Shown piece after piece: positions 41,005 through 50,078 of a DNA stretch of 64,000 nt. The notes beneath the pieces are model-generated. The model saw only the letters and a program-made list of their open reading frames with translations. It ran no database searches and was not told the DNA's origin. This DNA comes from Shouchella tritolerans (GTDB lineage Bacteria > Bacillota > Bacilli > Bacillales > Bacillaceae_D): positions 124,001 to 188,000 of the forward strand of contig NZ_JAODPB010000006.1 in the NCBI RefSeq assembly GCF_025770735.1. Reading direction: 5' to 3'. A program made the position numbers and the translations under genes. The first letter of the stretch is position 1. The number at the start of each line of letters is the position of its first letter.

Positions 41005-43954
41005 TGGTCTGCGCTCTCCTTTCCTTTACCACATCGCCGGGAAACACATAATCCTTTCGGGCCCACTTTTCTTGAACGCGCACGCCTATTTGTGGCTGAG
41101 GATTGCCATAGCGGTGGTTCGTCTTTGGAAGTGGGTTATTGCCTTGTGGCTCTAACACTTCCATTTTAGCAGCTACCTCTTTATAAGCAGGCGTGTCGGT
41201 GTCTTTGTCTGAATGAGAGCTTGTCAAATAATTGATTGCTCCCTCTCCGCTCGTGTTCATCGGCAAATAGACTTCTTTTCCTGCGACTCGTTCAGTGACA
41301 ATGCACCTTACTTTCACGCTGCCGTATGGCGATGTAAGCCGTACTTTTGTGCCATCCGTAATGCCCCGGTCTTTAGCAAGCTCCTTCGATACTTCTAAAA
41401 ATACTTCTGGCGTTTTTCCGCTGATCGCCTTCGATTTATACGTCAGATTGCCTTCATGGAAATGTTCAAGCAACCTTCCATTGTTAACGTGAATGTCATA
41501 CTCATCCCCAAATTCAAGCGGCTTCGTCCATGCAACCGGGTATAGGCGGGCTTTTCCTTCTGGCAGCGGGAATTTGTCTTTAAACAGCAAAGGTGTATCT
41601 GTGCCATCTTCTGCAACTGGCCATTGCAAGCTGTTGTAGCCTTCAAGGCGGTCGTAGCGTACGCCAGCAAACAATGGCGCTAGCGATGCTGCCTCGTCCA
41701 TAATCTCAGATGGATGTTTATAAGACCAAGCGGCACCAAGGCGATTGGCAATGTCTCGGATAATCATCCAGTCAGGGCGAGAATCGCCAAGTGGTTCAAG
41801 GACTTGATATAGCCTTTGCACACGCCGCTCCGTATTTGTAAATGTCCCTTCTTTTTCAAGGCTCGGGCTTGCTGGCAAGACTACATCGGCGAATTGGGCC
41901 GTTTTCGAAAAGAACACGTCTTGGACAACAAAAAAGTCCAGCTTTTCAAAAGCAGCTTGCACATAGTTGGCATTTGAATCGACTATGCCCATGTCCTCGC
42001 CTTTTAAATAGAGGATATTCAACTTCCCTTCATGGATCGCGTCGACCATTTCATGGTTATTCAAGCCAGGTTCTGCTGGGATTTTAACACCCCATTTTTG
42101 TTCATAGCGCTGGCGCACCTCGTCATCGCTAACAAATTGGTATCCAGGGAACCGATCAGGCATGCTGCCAAAATCACTAGCGCCTTGGACATTGTTATGG
42201 CCTCGCAGCGGGTAAGCTCCTGCGCCTGGCTTCATATAGTTGCCTGTAACAAGGAGTAAGTTTGAAATGGCTGTGCTCGTATCGCTTCCGCCGCCATGTT
42301 GGGTAACGCCCATTGCCCAGAGAATGCAAGTTGTATCAGCCTCGTGGATGGCTGTAGCAACCGCAATCATTTCTTCTTTTGACAAATTTGTTGCTTTTTC
42401 GGCGTAATCGAGTGTATATACGGCTAAGCTGTCAATAAATGTTTCCACATTGTTGACATGCTTTCGCAAAAACGCTTCATCGTGCCAACCTTGGTCAATG
42501 ATGTATTTCGTCACAGCAGACAGCCACACGAGGTCGCTGCCTGGTGCTGGCTTAATAAATACATCCGCACGTTCAGCAAGCTCATGCTTGCGAATGTCGG
42601 CGACAATCACTTTTTGCCCATGTAGTTTTTGCGCTCGTTTCACCCGTGTTGCCAAAACCGGATGTGATTCTGTTGTATTGGAACCAATGGAAATAACCAA
42701 TTTTGCTTTTGCGATATCTTCAATTCCCCCTGAATCGCCGCCGTAGCCGACAGTGCGCCACAATCCTTTCGTCGCTGGAGACTGGCAGTAGCGGGAACAA
42801 TTGTCGATGTTATTCGTGCCAACTACAGCTCTTGCCAATTTTTGCATCAAATACGATTCTTCGTTCGTACATTTAGACGAGGAAATGAAGGCGAGTGAAT
42901 CAGGACCGTTCTGATCGATCGCTTCCTTAAATTTACGAGCGATAACGTCGAGCGCCTCTTCCCAATTCGTTTCGCGGAATCCGTCCCCTTCACGAATCAA
43001 TGGTTTTGTTAATCGTTCCTCACTATTGACAAAATCCCAGCCGAATTTGCCTTTGACACAAGTAGAAATGCCGTTTGCCGGTGCTTCAGGTTGTGGTTCG
43101 ACTTTTAAAATCTGTCTCCCTTTTGTCCACACATCGAATGAACAACCTACGCCACAGTACGTGCAAACAGTCTTTGTTTTATTGATCCGCTCTTCTCGCA
43201 TAATCGCTTCTACATCGGAAACAGCCATTAATGATTGATAGCCTGTTTCTACATTCTTTGTAATGTTAATCATCGGCCGCATTGAATTTTCCTTAATCGC
43301 TGTTAAATACCCAGCCTCACCTTCCATGCCAACTTCCATCATTGCATTGCAAGGACACACCGTTGAACAGTGTCCACAGTTGACACAAGATGATTCGTCA
43401 ATGGGTGAGTGTTTATCCCAAATAACGCGTGGCCGTTCTAAACTCCAATCAATCGATAGTGTTTCCGTTACTTGCAAGTCTTGGCATGCTTCAACACAGC
43501 GCCCGCATAATATGCACTGGTCTGGATCATAGCGATAAAATGCGTTACGCTGTACTTCTGCCTTTTTTGAAGAATGTTCCGTTTCCTGGTGTGTCATCTT
43601 CATTTCTTTGACCGCATTATGTATCTCGCAGTTGCCGTTATTGTAATCGCATACCGTACAATACAGTTCGTGATTGCCAAGAATGCGGTCCATTGCGATA
43701 AATTGAGCCTCATGCACGCCAGCGTTTTTTGTATTAATCGTATCGCCAGGCTTGATATCTGTCGAGCATGAGCGGACAAATTCGCCGTTTACTTCTACAA
43801 TACAAGTGTCGCACGTTTCGATCGCCCCTAAACTTGGATGATAGCACAGGCTAGGCACTTCCACTTTTTTCTCCGCTAGGAAAGTGAAGAGTGAGCGTGC
43901 GTTTGTAACCGTTTCCTTTTTCCCGTTCAACGTAACTTCGAACTGTCTGGCCAA
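40997..43954 (-). CDS. fdhF: molybdenum-dependent formate dehydrogenase, large subunit
   Basis: This 985-residue enzyme oxidises formate to CO2. From the N-terminus it has a 2Fe-2S domain ([15 protein letters not shown]), a His/3-Cys site ([17 protein letters not shown]), two ferredoxin-type 4Fe-4S motifs ([11 protein letters not shown] and [11 protein letters not shown]), another 4Fe-4S motif (CTYCGVGC), and the bis-MGD domains. The catalytic position near residue 390 is cysteine (RYCQSPA), not selenocysteine. This resembles B. subtilis YrhE. The start is TTG 43954 after AAGGGGGGA. No NAD-binding subunit is adjacent, so the electron acceptor is open. Confidence 0.95.
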   Translation of the reverse strand: MARQFEVTLNGKKETVTNARSLFTFLAEKKVEVPSLCYHPSLGAIETCDTCIVEVNGEFVRSCSTDIKPGDTINTKNAGVHEAQFIAMDRILGNHELYCTVCDYNNGNCEIHNAVKEMKMTHQETEHSSKKAEVQRNAFYRYDPDQCILCGRCVEACQDLQVTETLSIDWSLERPRVIWDKHSPIDESSCVNCGHCSTVCPCNAMMEVGMEGEAGYLTAIKENSMRPMINITKNVETGYQSLMAVSDVEAIMREERINKTKTVCTYCGVGCSFDVWTKGRQILKVEPQPEAPANGISTCVKGKFGWDFVNSEERLTKPLIREGDGFRETNWEEALDVIARKFKEAIDQNGPDSLAFISSSKCTNEESYLMQKLARAVVGTNNIDNCSRYCQSPATKGLWRTVGYGGDSGGIEDIAKAKLVISIGSNTTESHPVLATRVKRAQKLHGQKVIVADIRKHELAERADVFIKPAPGSDLVWLSAVTKYIIDQGWHDEAFLRKHVNNVETFIDSLAVYTLDYAEKATNLSKEEMIAVATAIHEADTTCILWAMGVTQHGGGSDTSTAISNLLLVTGNYMKPGAGAYPLRGHNNVQGASDFGSMPDRFPGYQFVSDDEVRQRYEQKWGVKIPAEPGLNNHEMVDAIHEGKLNILYLKGEDMGIVDSNANYVQAAFEKLDFFVVQDVFFSKTAQFADVVLPASPSLEKEGTFTNTERRVQRLYQVLEPLGDSRPDWMIIRDIANRLGAAWSYKHPSEIMDEAASLAPLFAGVRYDRLEGYNSLQWPVAEDGTDTPLLFKDKFPLPEGKARLYPVAWTKPLEFGDEYDIHVNNGRLLEHFHEGNLTYKSKAISGKTPEVFLEVSKELAKDRGITDGTKVRLTSPYGSVKVRCIVTERVAGKEVYLPMNTSGEGAINYLTSSHSDKDTDTPAYKEVAAKMEVLEPQGNNPLPKTNHRYGNPQPQIGVRVQEKWARKDYVFPGDVVKERRAQTNG

Positions 43955-44092
43955 TTTTTATTCCCCCCTTATTTCCTCTTTCCTCCCCTACCCGCAAAAT
44001 CCTGCAATAAAACCTAGACGTTTTCCGCTTATGAAACCGTTTTAAAATGGAAGCGACTGGGTATACGGGTAACGATGAAAGGAGGGCCATTT

Positions 44093-44902
44093 ATGTATAA
44101 CAACACACTGGCCAAGCTAGACTCTCAGGCGAAACAGAAACACGGGCTGCTCCACTCTTCTCCACTGCGTTATTTTCTTGCTGCCATGCTTGCCGGTGCT
44201 TATGTTGGCGTCGGCTCGATTGTGCTTTTTTCTGTCGGCGATCCACTCTATCAGGTCAGCTCACCATTTTTGTCTGTCGTGACTGGCGCTACGTTTGGAC
44301 TTGCTTTAGCACTCGTGCTCTGGGGTGGCTCAGAACTTTTCACAGGCAACCATTTAATTTTTACTGCCAGCTCATTAAGTGGTACCACCACTTGGAAACA
44401 AACAGCCTCAATTTGGAGTTGGAGCTTTGTAGGCAATTTAGTCGGCGCGTTGCTGCTCTCGTATCTCGTCTTCCTTACTGGCATTTTTGCTGACGCTGGG
44501 GCCAATCATTATATGATGTCTCTTGCGGCCGATAAGATGAATGCGCCTCTATACGAGTTGTTTTTCAGAGGCATCCTCTGCAATTGGATCGTTTGCCTCG
44601 CGATTTGGACTTCGCTCCGAGCGGAAGGCGACATCGCCAAACTTTTTCTCATTTTTGTGCTCATTTTTGCCTTTATCGCATCCGGTTTCGAACATAGTGT
44701 CGCCAACATGTCTCTTCTTGGTATGGCCCTGTTCCATGGCGGCAGTGATATCGTCACAATTGGCGGATTTTTTTATAATTTGATTCCTGTTACGATCGGC
44801 AATGTCATTGGTGGCTCTCTGTTTGTCGCTGGTGCTTATGTAGCCATTAGCCAAAAAAAGAATGAGTCGTCTCGGAAACAAGTTGACAAAAAAAGCGGTT
44901 AA
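44093..44902 (+). CDS. formate/nitrite transporter (FNT) family channel
   Basis: This 269-residue protein has six membrane helices with the FNT marks: GGSELFTGNHLIFT near residue 78-91, NWIVCLAIW near residue 170 and GFEHSVANMSLLG near residue 203. FNT channels move formate or nitrite with a proton. It is divergent from the formate dehydrogenase gene, as yrhG is linked to yrhE in B. subtilis, so formate is the likely substrate. AAAGGAGGG precedes the ATG at 44093. Confidence 0.93.
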   Translation: MYNNTLAKLDSQAKQKHGLLHSSPLRYFLAAMLAGAYVGVGSIVLFSVGDPLYQVSSPFLSVVTGATFGLALALVLWGGSELFTGNHLIFTASSLSGTTTWKQTASIWSWSFVGNLVGALLLSYLVFLTGIFADAGANHYMMSLAADKMNAPLYELFFRGILCNWIVCLAIWTSLRAEGDIAKLFLIFVLIFAFIASGFEHSVANMSLLGMALFHGGSDIVTIGGFFYNLIPVTIGNVIGGSLFVAGAYVAISQKKNESSRKQVDKKSG

Positions 44903-44932
44903 AACCTTGCAGTGTTTGCAAGGTTTTAACCG
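44896..44932. terminator. hairpin between the FNT gene and moaD
   Basis: A perfect 16-bp stem (44896-44911 with 44917-44932) with a 5-nt loop overlaps the stop codons of both convergent genes. T runs lie inside the stem, so it probably terminates both ways. Confidence 0.8.
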
Positions 44933-45165
44933 CCGCTTACAGGGGGGATAAAAGCCACGACATCCCCTGCCGTCAGCTCAGTCGACTGGCTCGCAAACTC
45001 TTCGTTTACTGCAACCATTGCATCGTTCAGTGAAGCGGGAGAAAGTCGATGCATGTCGATGGCCCACTCCGTCAATTCTTCTACTGTCCTTCCAGCAAAA
45101 TCAACTTTTGTTTCTGCCCGGCCAGCTTGTTCGGCTAGCCCGGCAAAAAAAAGAACTGTAATCAT
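44926..45165 (-). CDS. moaD: molybdopterin synthase small subunit
   Basis: MoaD is the ubiquitin-like sulfur carrier of molybdopterin synthase. The 79 residues have the beta-grasp pattern (MITVLFFAGLAEQAG, VAVNEEF) and end in PPVSGG, the double glycine that is thiocarboxylated. I used ATG 45165 with AAGGGGG upstream. It lies ten bases after moaE. No moeB-like activating gene is in the window. Confidence 0.94.
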   Translation of the reverse strand: MITVLFFAGLAEQAGRAETKVDFAGRTVEELTEWAIDMHRLSPASLNDAMVAVNEEFASQSTELTAGDVVAFIPPVSGG

Positions 45166-45175
45166 GTTGTCCCCC

Positions 45176-45604
45176 TTATGTATACCGTTTGGTTTCAAGC
45201 TGGTCGCCAATCCACGAACTGCCATCTTCCCAAATTTCTTTTTTCCATATTGGCACCATCGCTTTTATCCGTTCCATTGCGTATGCATTGGCCTCATACG
45301 CGGCCTGTCGATGTGGTGAACTGACTGCGATCACGACCGCTGCTTCAGAAATATCGAGAACGCCGAGCCTGTGTACAATCGCTACATTTGTACCTGGCCA
45401 TCTTTCGTTTATTTCAGCGCCAATCCGTTTCAGCATTTTTTCAGCCATTGATTCATAGGCGATGTATTCCAGACGCACTGTTTTTTTGCCATTGGTAAAC
45501 TCACGGACAGTGCCGATAAAAGTGGCGATCGCTCCGCAGTTTCTGTCGGTCACTTGGTTGATTACCTGTTGGACATCAATCGGTTTATCGGTTAACTGAA
45601 ACAC
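45176..45604 (-). CDS. moaE: molybdopterin synthase large subunit
   Basis: MoaE converts precursor Z to molybdopterin using sulfur from MoaD. The 142-residue sequence has GAIATFIGTVREFTNG, LEYIAYESMAEKML, the catalytic lysines near VPIWKKEIW, and HRLGVLDISEAAVVIAVSSPHR. The start GTG 45604 overlaps the mobB stop by one base. Confidence 0.96.
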   Translation of the reverse strand: MFQLTDKPIDVQQVINQVTDRNCGAIATFIGTVREFTNGKKTVRLEYIAYESMAEKMLKRIGAEINERWPGTNVAIVHRLGVLDISEAAVVIAVSSPHRQAAYEANAYAMERIKAMVPIWKKEIWEDGSSWIGDQLETKRYT

Positions 45605-46125
45605 TAAAAATAAGCCCCGCTTTCTAGAATTTGCTTTTTCAAGTATGGAATATAGCGTTGATGTTCATTGATGCCAAAAACAGGAAACGCCCTCTTTTCC
45701 TTGTTATTGCCCCAATCGATGGCGCACTGTACTTGTTCCAACTCGAGAAGGGGCCAGTCGCCGTCATCGCACAGCAAAACGACTTTTGGGTACGGAGCGT
45801 TTTTCCACCCCTCTACTAAAATGACGTCTGGTTGATCGATAAGCACTTGAAGCTGCAACAATTGCGCAAGCGTCCATTCCCGCTTTTTCGCAACGATTTT
45901 TAATACGCCATCTCCCTCGACCGAGCTCCCATTGGCTCCGGCAAGAAGAAACCGGTCACTGTCTGTGCTGCCCGCAGGCGCTCCCCCATGGCCATGGTGC
46001 TTCAGGCAGGATACCCCCATCCCTTCATTGCGAAGGACCGCAATTAATTGCTCCATTAATGTCGTTTTGCCTGCATTTTTGTAGCCTACAACTTGGAAGA
46101 TACGGCAACGCTTCCCCACGGCCAT
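45604..46125 (-). CDS. mobB: molybdopterin-guanine dinucleotide biosynthesis adaptor
   Basis: MobB is a GTP-binding protein that assists MobA in attaching GMP to molybdopterin. The 173 residues include the P-loop GYKNAGKTTLMEQ at residue 14-26, the histidine-rich KHHGHGG and DVILVEGWKNAPYPKV. Its start lies 40 bases inside moeA and it is followed directly by moaE. Confidence 0.94.
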   Translation of the reverse strand: MAVGKRCRIFQVVGYKNAGKTTLMEQLIAVLRNEGMGVSCLKHHGHGGAPAGSTDSDRFLLAGANGSSVEGDGVLKIVAKKREWTLAQLLQLQVLIDQPDVILVEGWKNAPYPKVVLLCDDGDWPLLELEQVQCAIDWGNNKEKRAFPVFGINEHQRYIPYLKKQILESGAYF

Positions 46126-47372
46126 TCACTTCCTTGTTGTTCACCTAAAAGCAATATATCCACTTCCATACCAGATTGATAGCCACGCGTCCCCCCAGGC
46201 AACATCATCAACACATCTGCTTCAGCAAGAGAAATGACCGACCCTGACTTGTCGAGGCCAGAGGGCGCTACTTTATGAATGCCATCTTCTTCTGAAAGAG
46301 TACCGCGCACCAATCTTGTAAATGGGTTCGGTTTTGGAAAATCAACCGCTAAAATCGCTTTGCTCTTTTTCAAATGGATGTTTTGAGCTTGAAGGCTACG
46401 CCGGATGAGGGGGCGGACAAACAACTCGCAGCCAACAAAACAAGCCCCTGGATTGCCTGACAAACCGAAAAACGGCTTGCCGCCAACATGAGCCGCTGTT
46501 GTGACACTTCCTGGCCTCATTGCTACTTTGTTAAAAATTTGCTTGGCGCCTATTTTCTCAATTAGTTGAGGCACAAGATCAAAATCACCGACAGAAGCCC
46601 CTCCAGTTGTAATAACAATATCGACTTCTTCAAGCATATTGCGCACTGCCTGCTCACATAGATTGAGATCATCTGGTAGCTGTCCATATATAACAGGCTG
46701 TCCACCTGCTTGCCTTACTTGGGCTGCAATCATATACGCATTGCTGTTGCGGATTTTCCCAGGCGTTAGCGGTTCGCCGACTTCCAACAGTTCGCTTCCC
46801 GTCGACAAAATGCCAACGGTTGGCTGAACGGCCACAGGCACGTGGTTGTATCCAAACGTCGCCAGTAAAGCGGCGACGCCTGGATGGATATAGCTACCTT
46901 TTTTGACAAGGGCTGTCCCCTTTCGCGTGTCTTCTCCTTGAAAAGAAATATTCGTGTTCGCTGCAAAGGGGCGAACAATGGTGATATAGCCATCGCCCTC
47001 TTCTTTAACGACTTCAAGCATCGCTACGGCATCACAACCGTTCGGAATTTTTGCCCCTGTCATAATGCGCACCGTTTCCCCTGCTTTCACGTCTCCTGTA
47101 AAGACAGTCCCCGCACCAATCTCACCAACTGTTTTTAAACGCACTGGGTTTGTTCGACTTGCTTGCGCCGTATCCAACGAGCGAAGCGCATAGCCATCGT
47201 ACGGCGAACGGTCAAAAGAAGGGACGTCGTGGTCCGCAACAAGATCAGCAGCCAAAAAACGTTGCGTGGCATCTAGAAGTGGGACTGACTCTGTACGAAC
47301 AGGGACATCCATTTCTTGCAATACACGCTCTACTGCCTCTTCGATTTGAATCGGCAATCTTCGCTCTACCAT
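46086..47372 (-). CDS. moeA: molybdopterin molybdenumtransferase
   Basis: MoeA inserts molybdate into adenylated molybdopterin. The 428-residue protein is complete, with DHDVPSFDRSPYDGYALRS near residue 47-65, the PNGCDAVAMLE loop, TGSELLEVGEPL and ITTGGASVGDFD in domain III, and GLSGNPGACFVG. AGGAGGT precedes the ATG. It starts 13 bases after moaA. Confidence 0.96.
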   Translation of the reverse strand: MVERRLPIQIEEAVERVLQEMDVPVRTESVPLLDATQRFLAADLVADHDVPSFDRSPYDGYALRSLDTAQASRTNPVRLKTVGEIGAGTVFTGDVKAGETVRIMTGAKIPNGCDAVAMLEVVKEEGDGYITIVRPFAANTNISFQGEDTRKGTALVKKGSYIHPGVAALLATFGYNHVPVAVQPTVGILSTGSELLEVGEPLTPGKIRNSNAYMIAAQVRQAGGQPVIYGQLPDDLNLCEQAVRNMLEEVDIVITTGGASVGDFDLVPQLIEKIGAKQIFNKVAMRPGSVTTAAHVGGKPFFGLSGNPGACFVGCELFVRPLIRRSLQAQNIHLKKSKAILAVDFPKPNPFTRLVRGTLSEEDGIHKVAPSGLDKSGSVISLAEADVLMMLPGGTRGYQSGMEVDILLLGEQQGSEWPWGSVAVSSKL

Positions 47373-47385
47373 TTTTTACCTCCTG

Positions 47386-48402
47386 TTAACCTCCAATATA
47401 AGACATCTCAATTTTTTTTCTTGTTTTTGCTGTTTCTTCCGTACGTAGCTCTGAGTAGCGATCAGCCCGCACTGCCCATATTTGCCTGATTTTTTGCTGC
47501 AATGCCTCGTCGGAAATTCCCTTGCGCAAATCAGCACGCAAGTCTGTGCCATTTTCCGAGAATAAGCATGTAAATAATTTTCCATCAGCCGATAGGCGCG
47601 CACGAGTGCACGAATGGCAAAACGTTTCGGTAACCGAAGAAATAAAGCCAACTTCCGTATCTGTGCCACTATAGCGATAACGGGAGGCTACTTCACCGTA
47701 ATAGGCTTGATTTACCGGCTCTAATGGCCCAATTTGTGAGACGAGCTTGTACAATTCCTTTTTCGATACAACATAGGAAAAATCCCAGCCATTCGTTTGC
47801 CCAACATCCATAAATTCAATAAAGCGCAATGTGACACCAAGCTCCTTTGCATAACGTGCAAGGGGAATGACCTCCTGTTCATTTGCGCCTCGTTTGACTA
47901 CCATGTTTATTTTCACGCCGAGTCCCGCGTCCTTGGCAGCAGCAATACCGTTAAACACCGCTTGCGGCTTCGTCTTACGTCCGCTCATTTTTTGAAATGT
48001 TTCCGTGGACAACGCATCTAGGCTAATATTGACCCGTTGCAATCCAGCGTCTTTAAGGGCTTTCGCCAACTTTGGCAACATCACGCCATTTGTCGTCAAC
48101 GCTAGATCTTCCAAGCCCTCTATAGCATGGAGTCGGCCAATCAAAAGCGGCACTTCTTTGCGAAGCAGCGGCTCTCCCCCTGTAATGCGGATTTTTTTGA
48201 CGCCTAACTGCACAAACTGCTCTGCTGTGCGAACAATTTCATCAACAGAAAGAAGCTCGCTTTCATCCATAAAAGCATGATCTGGGCCAAACACTTCTGC
48301 TGGCATGCAATAAGAGCAACGGAAATTGCAGCGATCCATGATTGAGATGCGTAAATCTTGCAAAGGCCGCTCTAGCTTATCACAAATTCGTTGGTTCGCC
48401 AC
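47386..48402 (-). CDS. moaA: GTP 3',8-cyclase (radical SAM)
   Basis: MoaA begins cofactor synthesis by rearranging GTP with MoaC. The 338 residues have the radical SAM cluster motif CNFRCSYC near residue 27, the glycine-rich [11 protein letters not shown], a second C-terminal cluster ([21 protein letters not shown] contains its three cysteines) and the functional Gly-Gly end (SYIGG). The start is GTG 48402 after GGAAGGAGG. It opens the minus-strand moaA-moeA-mobB-moaE-moaD operon. Confidence 0.97.
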   Translation of the reverse strand: MANQRICDKLERPLQDLRISIMDRCNFRCSYCMPAEVFGPDHAFMDESELLSVDEIVRTAEQFVQLGVKKIRITGGEPLLRKEVPLLIGRLHAIEGLEDLALTTNGVMLPKLAKALKDAGLQRVNISLDALSTETFQKMSGRKTKPQAVFNGIAAAKDAGLGVKINMVVKRGANEQEVIPLARYAKELGVTLRFIEFMDVGQTNGWDFSYVVSKKELYKLVSQIGPLEPVNQAYYGEVASRYRYSGTDTEVGFISSVTETFCHSCTRARLSADGKLFTCLFSENGTDLRADLRKGISDEALQQKIRQIWAVRADRYSELRTEETAKTRKKIEMSYIGG

Positions 48403-48490
48403 TTTACGCCTCCTTCCTCCCTCACTTACAATAAGTATGAAGAAGCTATTTCCACAATTTTAGTATAGCTGAAGTGGAGGGTAAAAGAAA

Positions 48491-48979
48491 ATGCATCATA
48501 CTCACGATGTGCCAGTTGTAAAAGTTGCGGTCCTCACACTCTCAGATAGCCGCAGTGAGGCAGAAGACAAAAGCGGCCAAACCATTCAATCGCTATTAAA
48601 ACAGCACCATCAAGTCGTCCGTTACAAACTGATCGACGATGATGCAGACAAACTGCACCAGACTGTGACAGAATGGGCTCAAGCCGTCGATATTGATGCG
48701 ATCATCACGAACGGTGGCACCGGGCTTAGCAAGCGCGATATCACGATTCAAACCGTTTACCCGCTTCTTGATAAAGAAATGAAAGGTTTTGGCGAATTGT
48801 TCCGCGTTAAAAGTTACGAGCAGATCGGCGCAAAGGCACTCCTTAGCAATGCACTTGCTGGCGTACGCGAGAACACAGCCATCTTTTGCCTGCCTGGCTC
48901 AAAGAATGCTGTTACATTCGCAATGGAAGCCTTTATCTTGCCGATTTTATCTCATTTAGCTGGAGAATTGCGCAAATGA
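48491..48979 (+). CDS. moaB: molybdenum cofactor biosynthesis protein B (MPT adenylyltransferase type)
   Basis: This 162-residue MoaB/Mog-family protein adenylates molybdopterin before metal insertion. Markers are LTLSDSRSEAEDKSGQ near residue 17, TNGGTGLSKRDIT near residue 76 and the late CLPGSKNAV. It is divergent from moaA across 88 bp and overlaps mobA by four bases (ATGA). GGAGGG lies before the ATG. Confidence 0.94.
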   Translation: MHHTHDVPVVKVAVLTLSDSRSEAEDKSGQTIQSLLKQHHQVVRYKLIDDDADKLHQTVTEWAQAVDIDAIITNGGTGLSKRDITIQTVYPLLDKEMKGFGELFRVKSYEQIGAKALLSNALAGVRENTAIFCLPGSKNAVTFAMEAFILPILSHLAGELRK

Positions 48980-49548
48980 ACATTGCCGGTCTTGTCCTAG
49001 CTGGCGGGAAATCTTCCAGATATGGAAGTCAAAAACTATTTGCCGACCATCAAGGAATTCCCCTTGTCATGCGTAGTTTTATCGCGTTAGAACAAGCTGG
49101 CATTGCCAATGTTTACGCCGTTACCAACAGTGCCCTAGCGCCTGCTTTTACCAACATCGGGGTGCCAGTCATTTGTGATACGACTCCTTACGAAGGGCCG
49201 CTCATTGCCCTTCAACATGCGATAGAAAAGGGGAGTGCTATAGGGCATGAGTGGTTCCAAGTCTTGGCCGGTGACTTACCCTATGTCCACTCAGCTATGA
49301 TCAAACAGCTCGTCCATGAAGCTCGCTCTACCCCAGGCGTTGATATCGTCTTGCCAATAAGCGGCACGAGAGCACAACCGCTCCATGCTCTTTACCATAG
49401 ACGCTGTTTGCACTATTTTCCTAAACTTGGGCAGGAAGAAAAGCGAATGCGTGCTTTATATCAAATCGCAACGTCTAAACATGTTTCTTTTTCAGCAGAT
49501 GAACCCGCATTTATCAACATTAATTTCCAGTCAGACTGGAAGGAGTGA
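48976..49548 (+). CDS. mobA: molybdenum cofactor guanylyltransferase
   Basis: MobA attaches GMP from GTP to Mo-molybdopterin, giving the MGD form that formate dehydrogenase uses. The 190 residues have the N-terminal LVLAGGKSSRYGSQK, D-T near residue 72, and LAGDLPYVH with the metal-binding aspartate. I start at ATG 48976, which overlaps the moaB stop. Ribosomes probably arrive from moaB. Confidence 0.94.
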   Translation: MNIAGLVLAGGKSSRYGSQKLFADHQGIPLVMRSFIALEQAGIANVYAVTNSALAPAFTNIGVPVICDTTPYEGPLIALQHAIEKGSAIGHEWFQVLAGDLPYVHSAMIKQLVHEARSTPGVDIVLPISGTRAQPLHALYHRRCLHYFPKLGQEEKRMRALYQIATSKHVSFSADEPAFININFQSDWKE

Positions 49549-49553
49549 TTCCC

Positions 49554-50057
49554 TTGAGCCAATTCTCACACTACAACGAAGACGGGCTTCCTAAAATGGT
49601 TGACATCTCCTCTAAATCAGCAACAAGTCGAACTGCGACAGCAGAATGCCGCGTCCGGATTTCGAACCACCTTTACGAGGCGATCCATGAACAATCATTA
49701 AAAAAAGGCAACCCTTTGCCAGTTGCCCAAGTAGCAGGAATCATGGCCGCCAAGAAGACGGCTGAGTGGATTCCAATGTGTCACCCCATCCTCATCCAAG
49801 GGACAGACCTTTCTTTTAAGTATGAACCAGTTAAAGACGGCTACATGCTCGTGATTGGCGCAACTGTGACCGTTGACGGCAACACAGGCGTTGAAATGGA
49901 AGCATTAACAGCTGTTACAGCTGCTGCGCTGACTTTTTACGATATGTGCAAAGCGGTCGATAAAAGCATGGTGATTGAAGAAACGTTGCTTGTCAAAAAA
50001 ACAGGCGGCAAAAACGGTGACTTTTACCACCCACGCAGACGAGAAAAAATGGATTAG
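49554..50057 (+). CDS. moaC: cyclic pyranopterin monophosphate synthase
   Basis: MoaC converts the MoaA product to precursor Z. The 167-residue sequence has MVDISSKSATSRTATAECR, KKTAEWIPMCHPILIQ and the signature GVEMEALTAVTAAALTFYDMCKA (split here only for description). AAGGAGTG precedes TTG 49554, better placed than the GTG at 49545. It completes the plus-strand moaB-mobA-moaC operon. Confidence 0.95.
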   Translation: MSQFSHYNEDGLPKMVDISSKSATSRTATAECRVRISNHLYEAIHEQSLKKGNPLPVAQVAGIMAAKKTAEWIPMCHPILIQGTDLSFKYEPVKDGYMLVIGATVTVDGNTGVEMEALTAVTAAALTFYDMCKAVDKSMVIEETLLVKKTGGKNGDFYHPRRREKMD

Positions 50058-50078
50058 GATTGCCCCTAATCCATTTTT
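50046..50078. terminator. shared terminator of moaC and the HpaB-type gene
   Basis: A 13-bp stem (50046-50058 with 50066-50078) holds the stop codons of both convergent genes; each protein ends in Met-Asp encoded within the arms. A and T runs flank it on both sides. Confidence 0.92.

Noticed and set aside
48403-48490. Possible molybdenum-cofactor (Moco) riboswitch between moaA and moaB
   Set aside because: The gap is only 88 bp and mostly ribosome site and promoter sequence; the long Moco aptamer does not fit.
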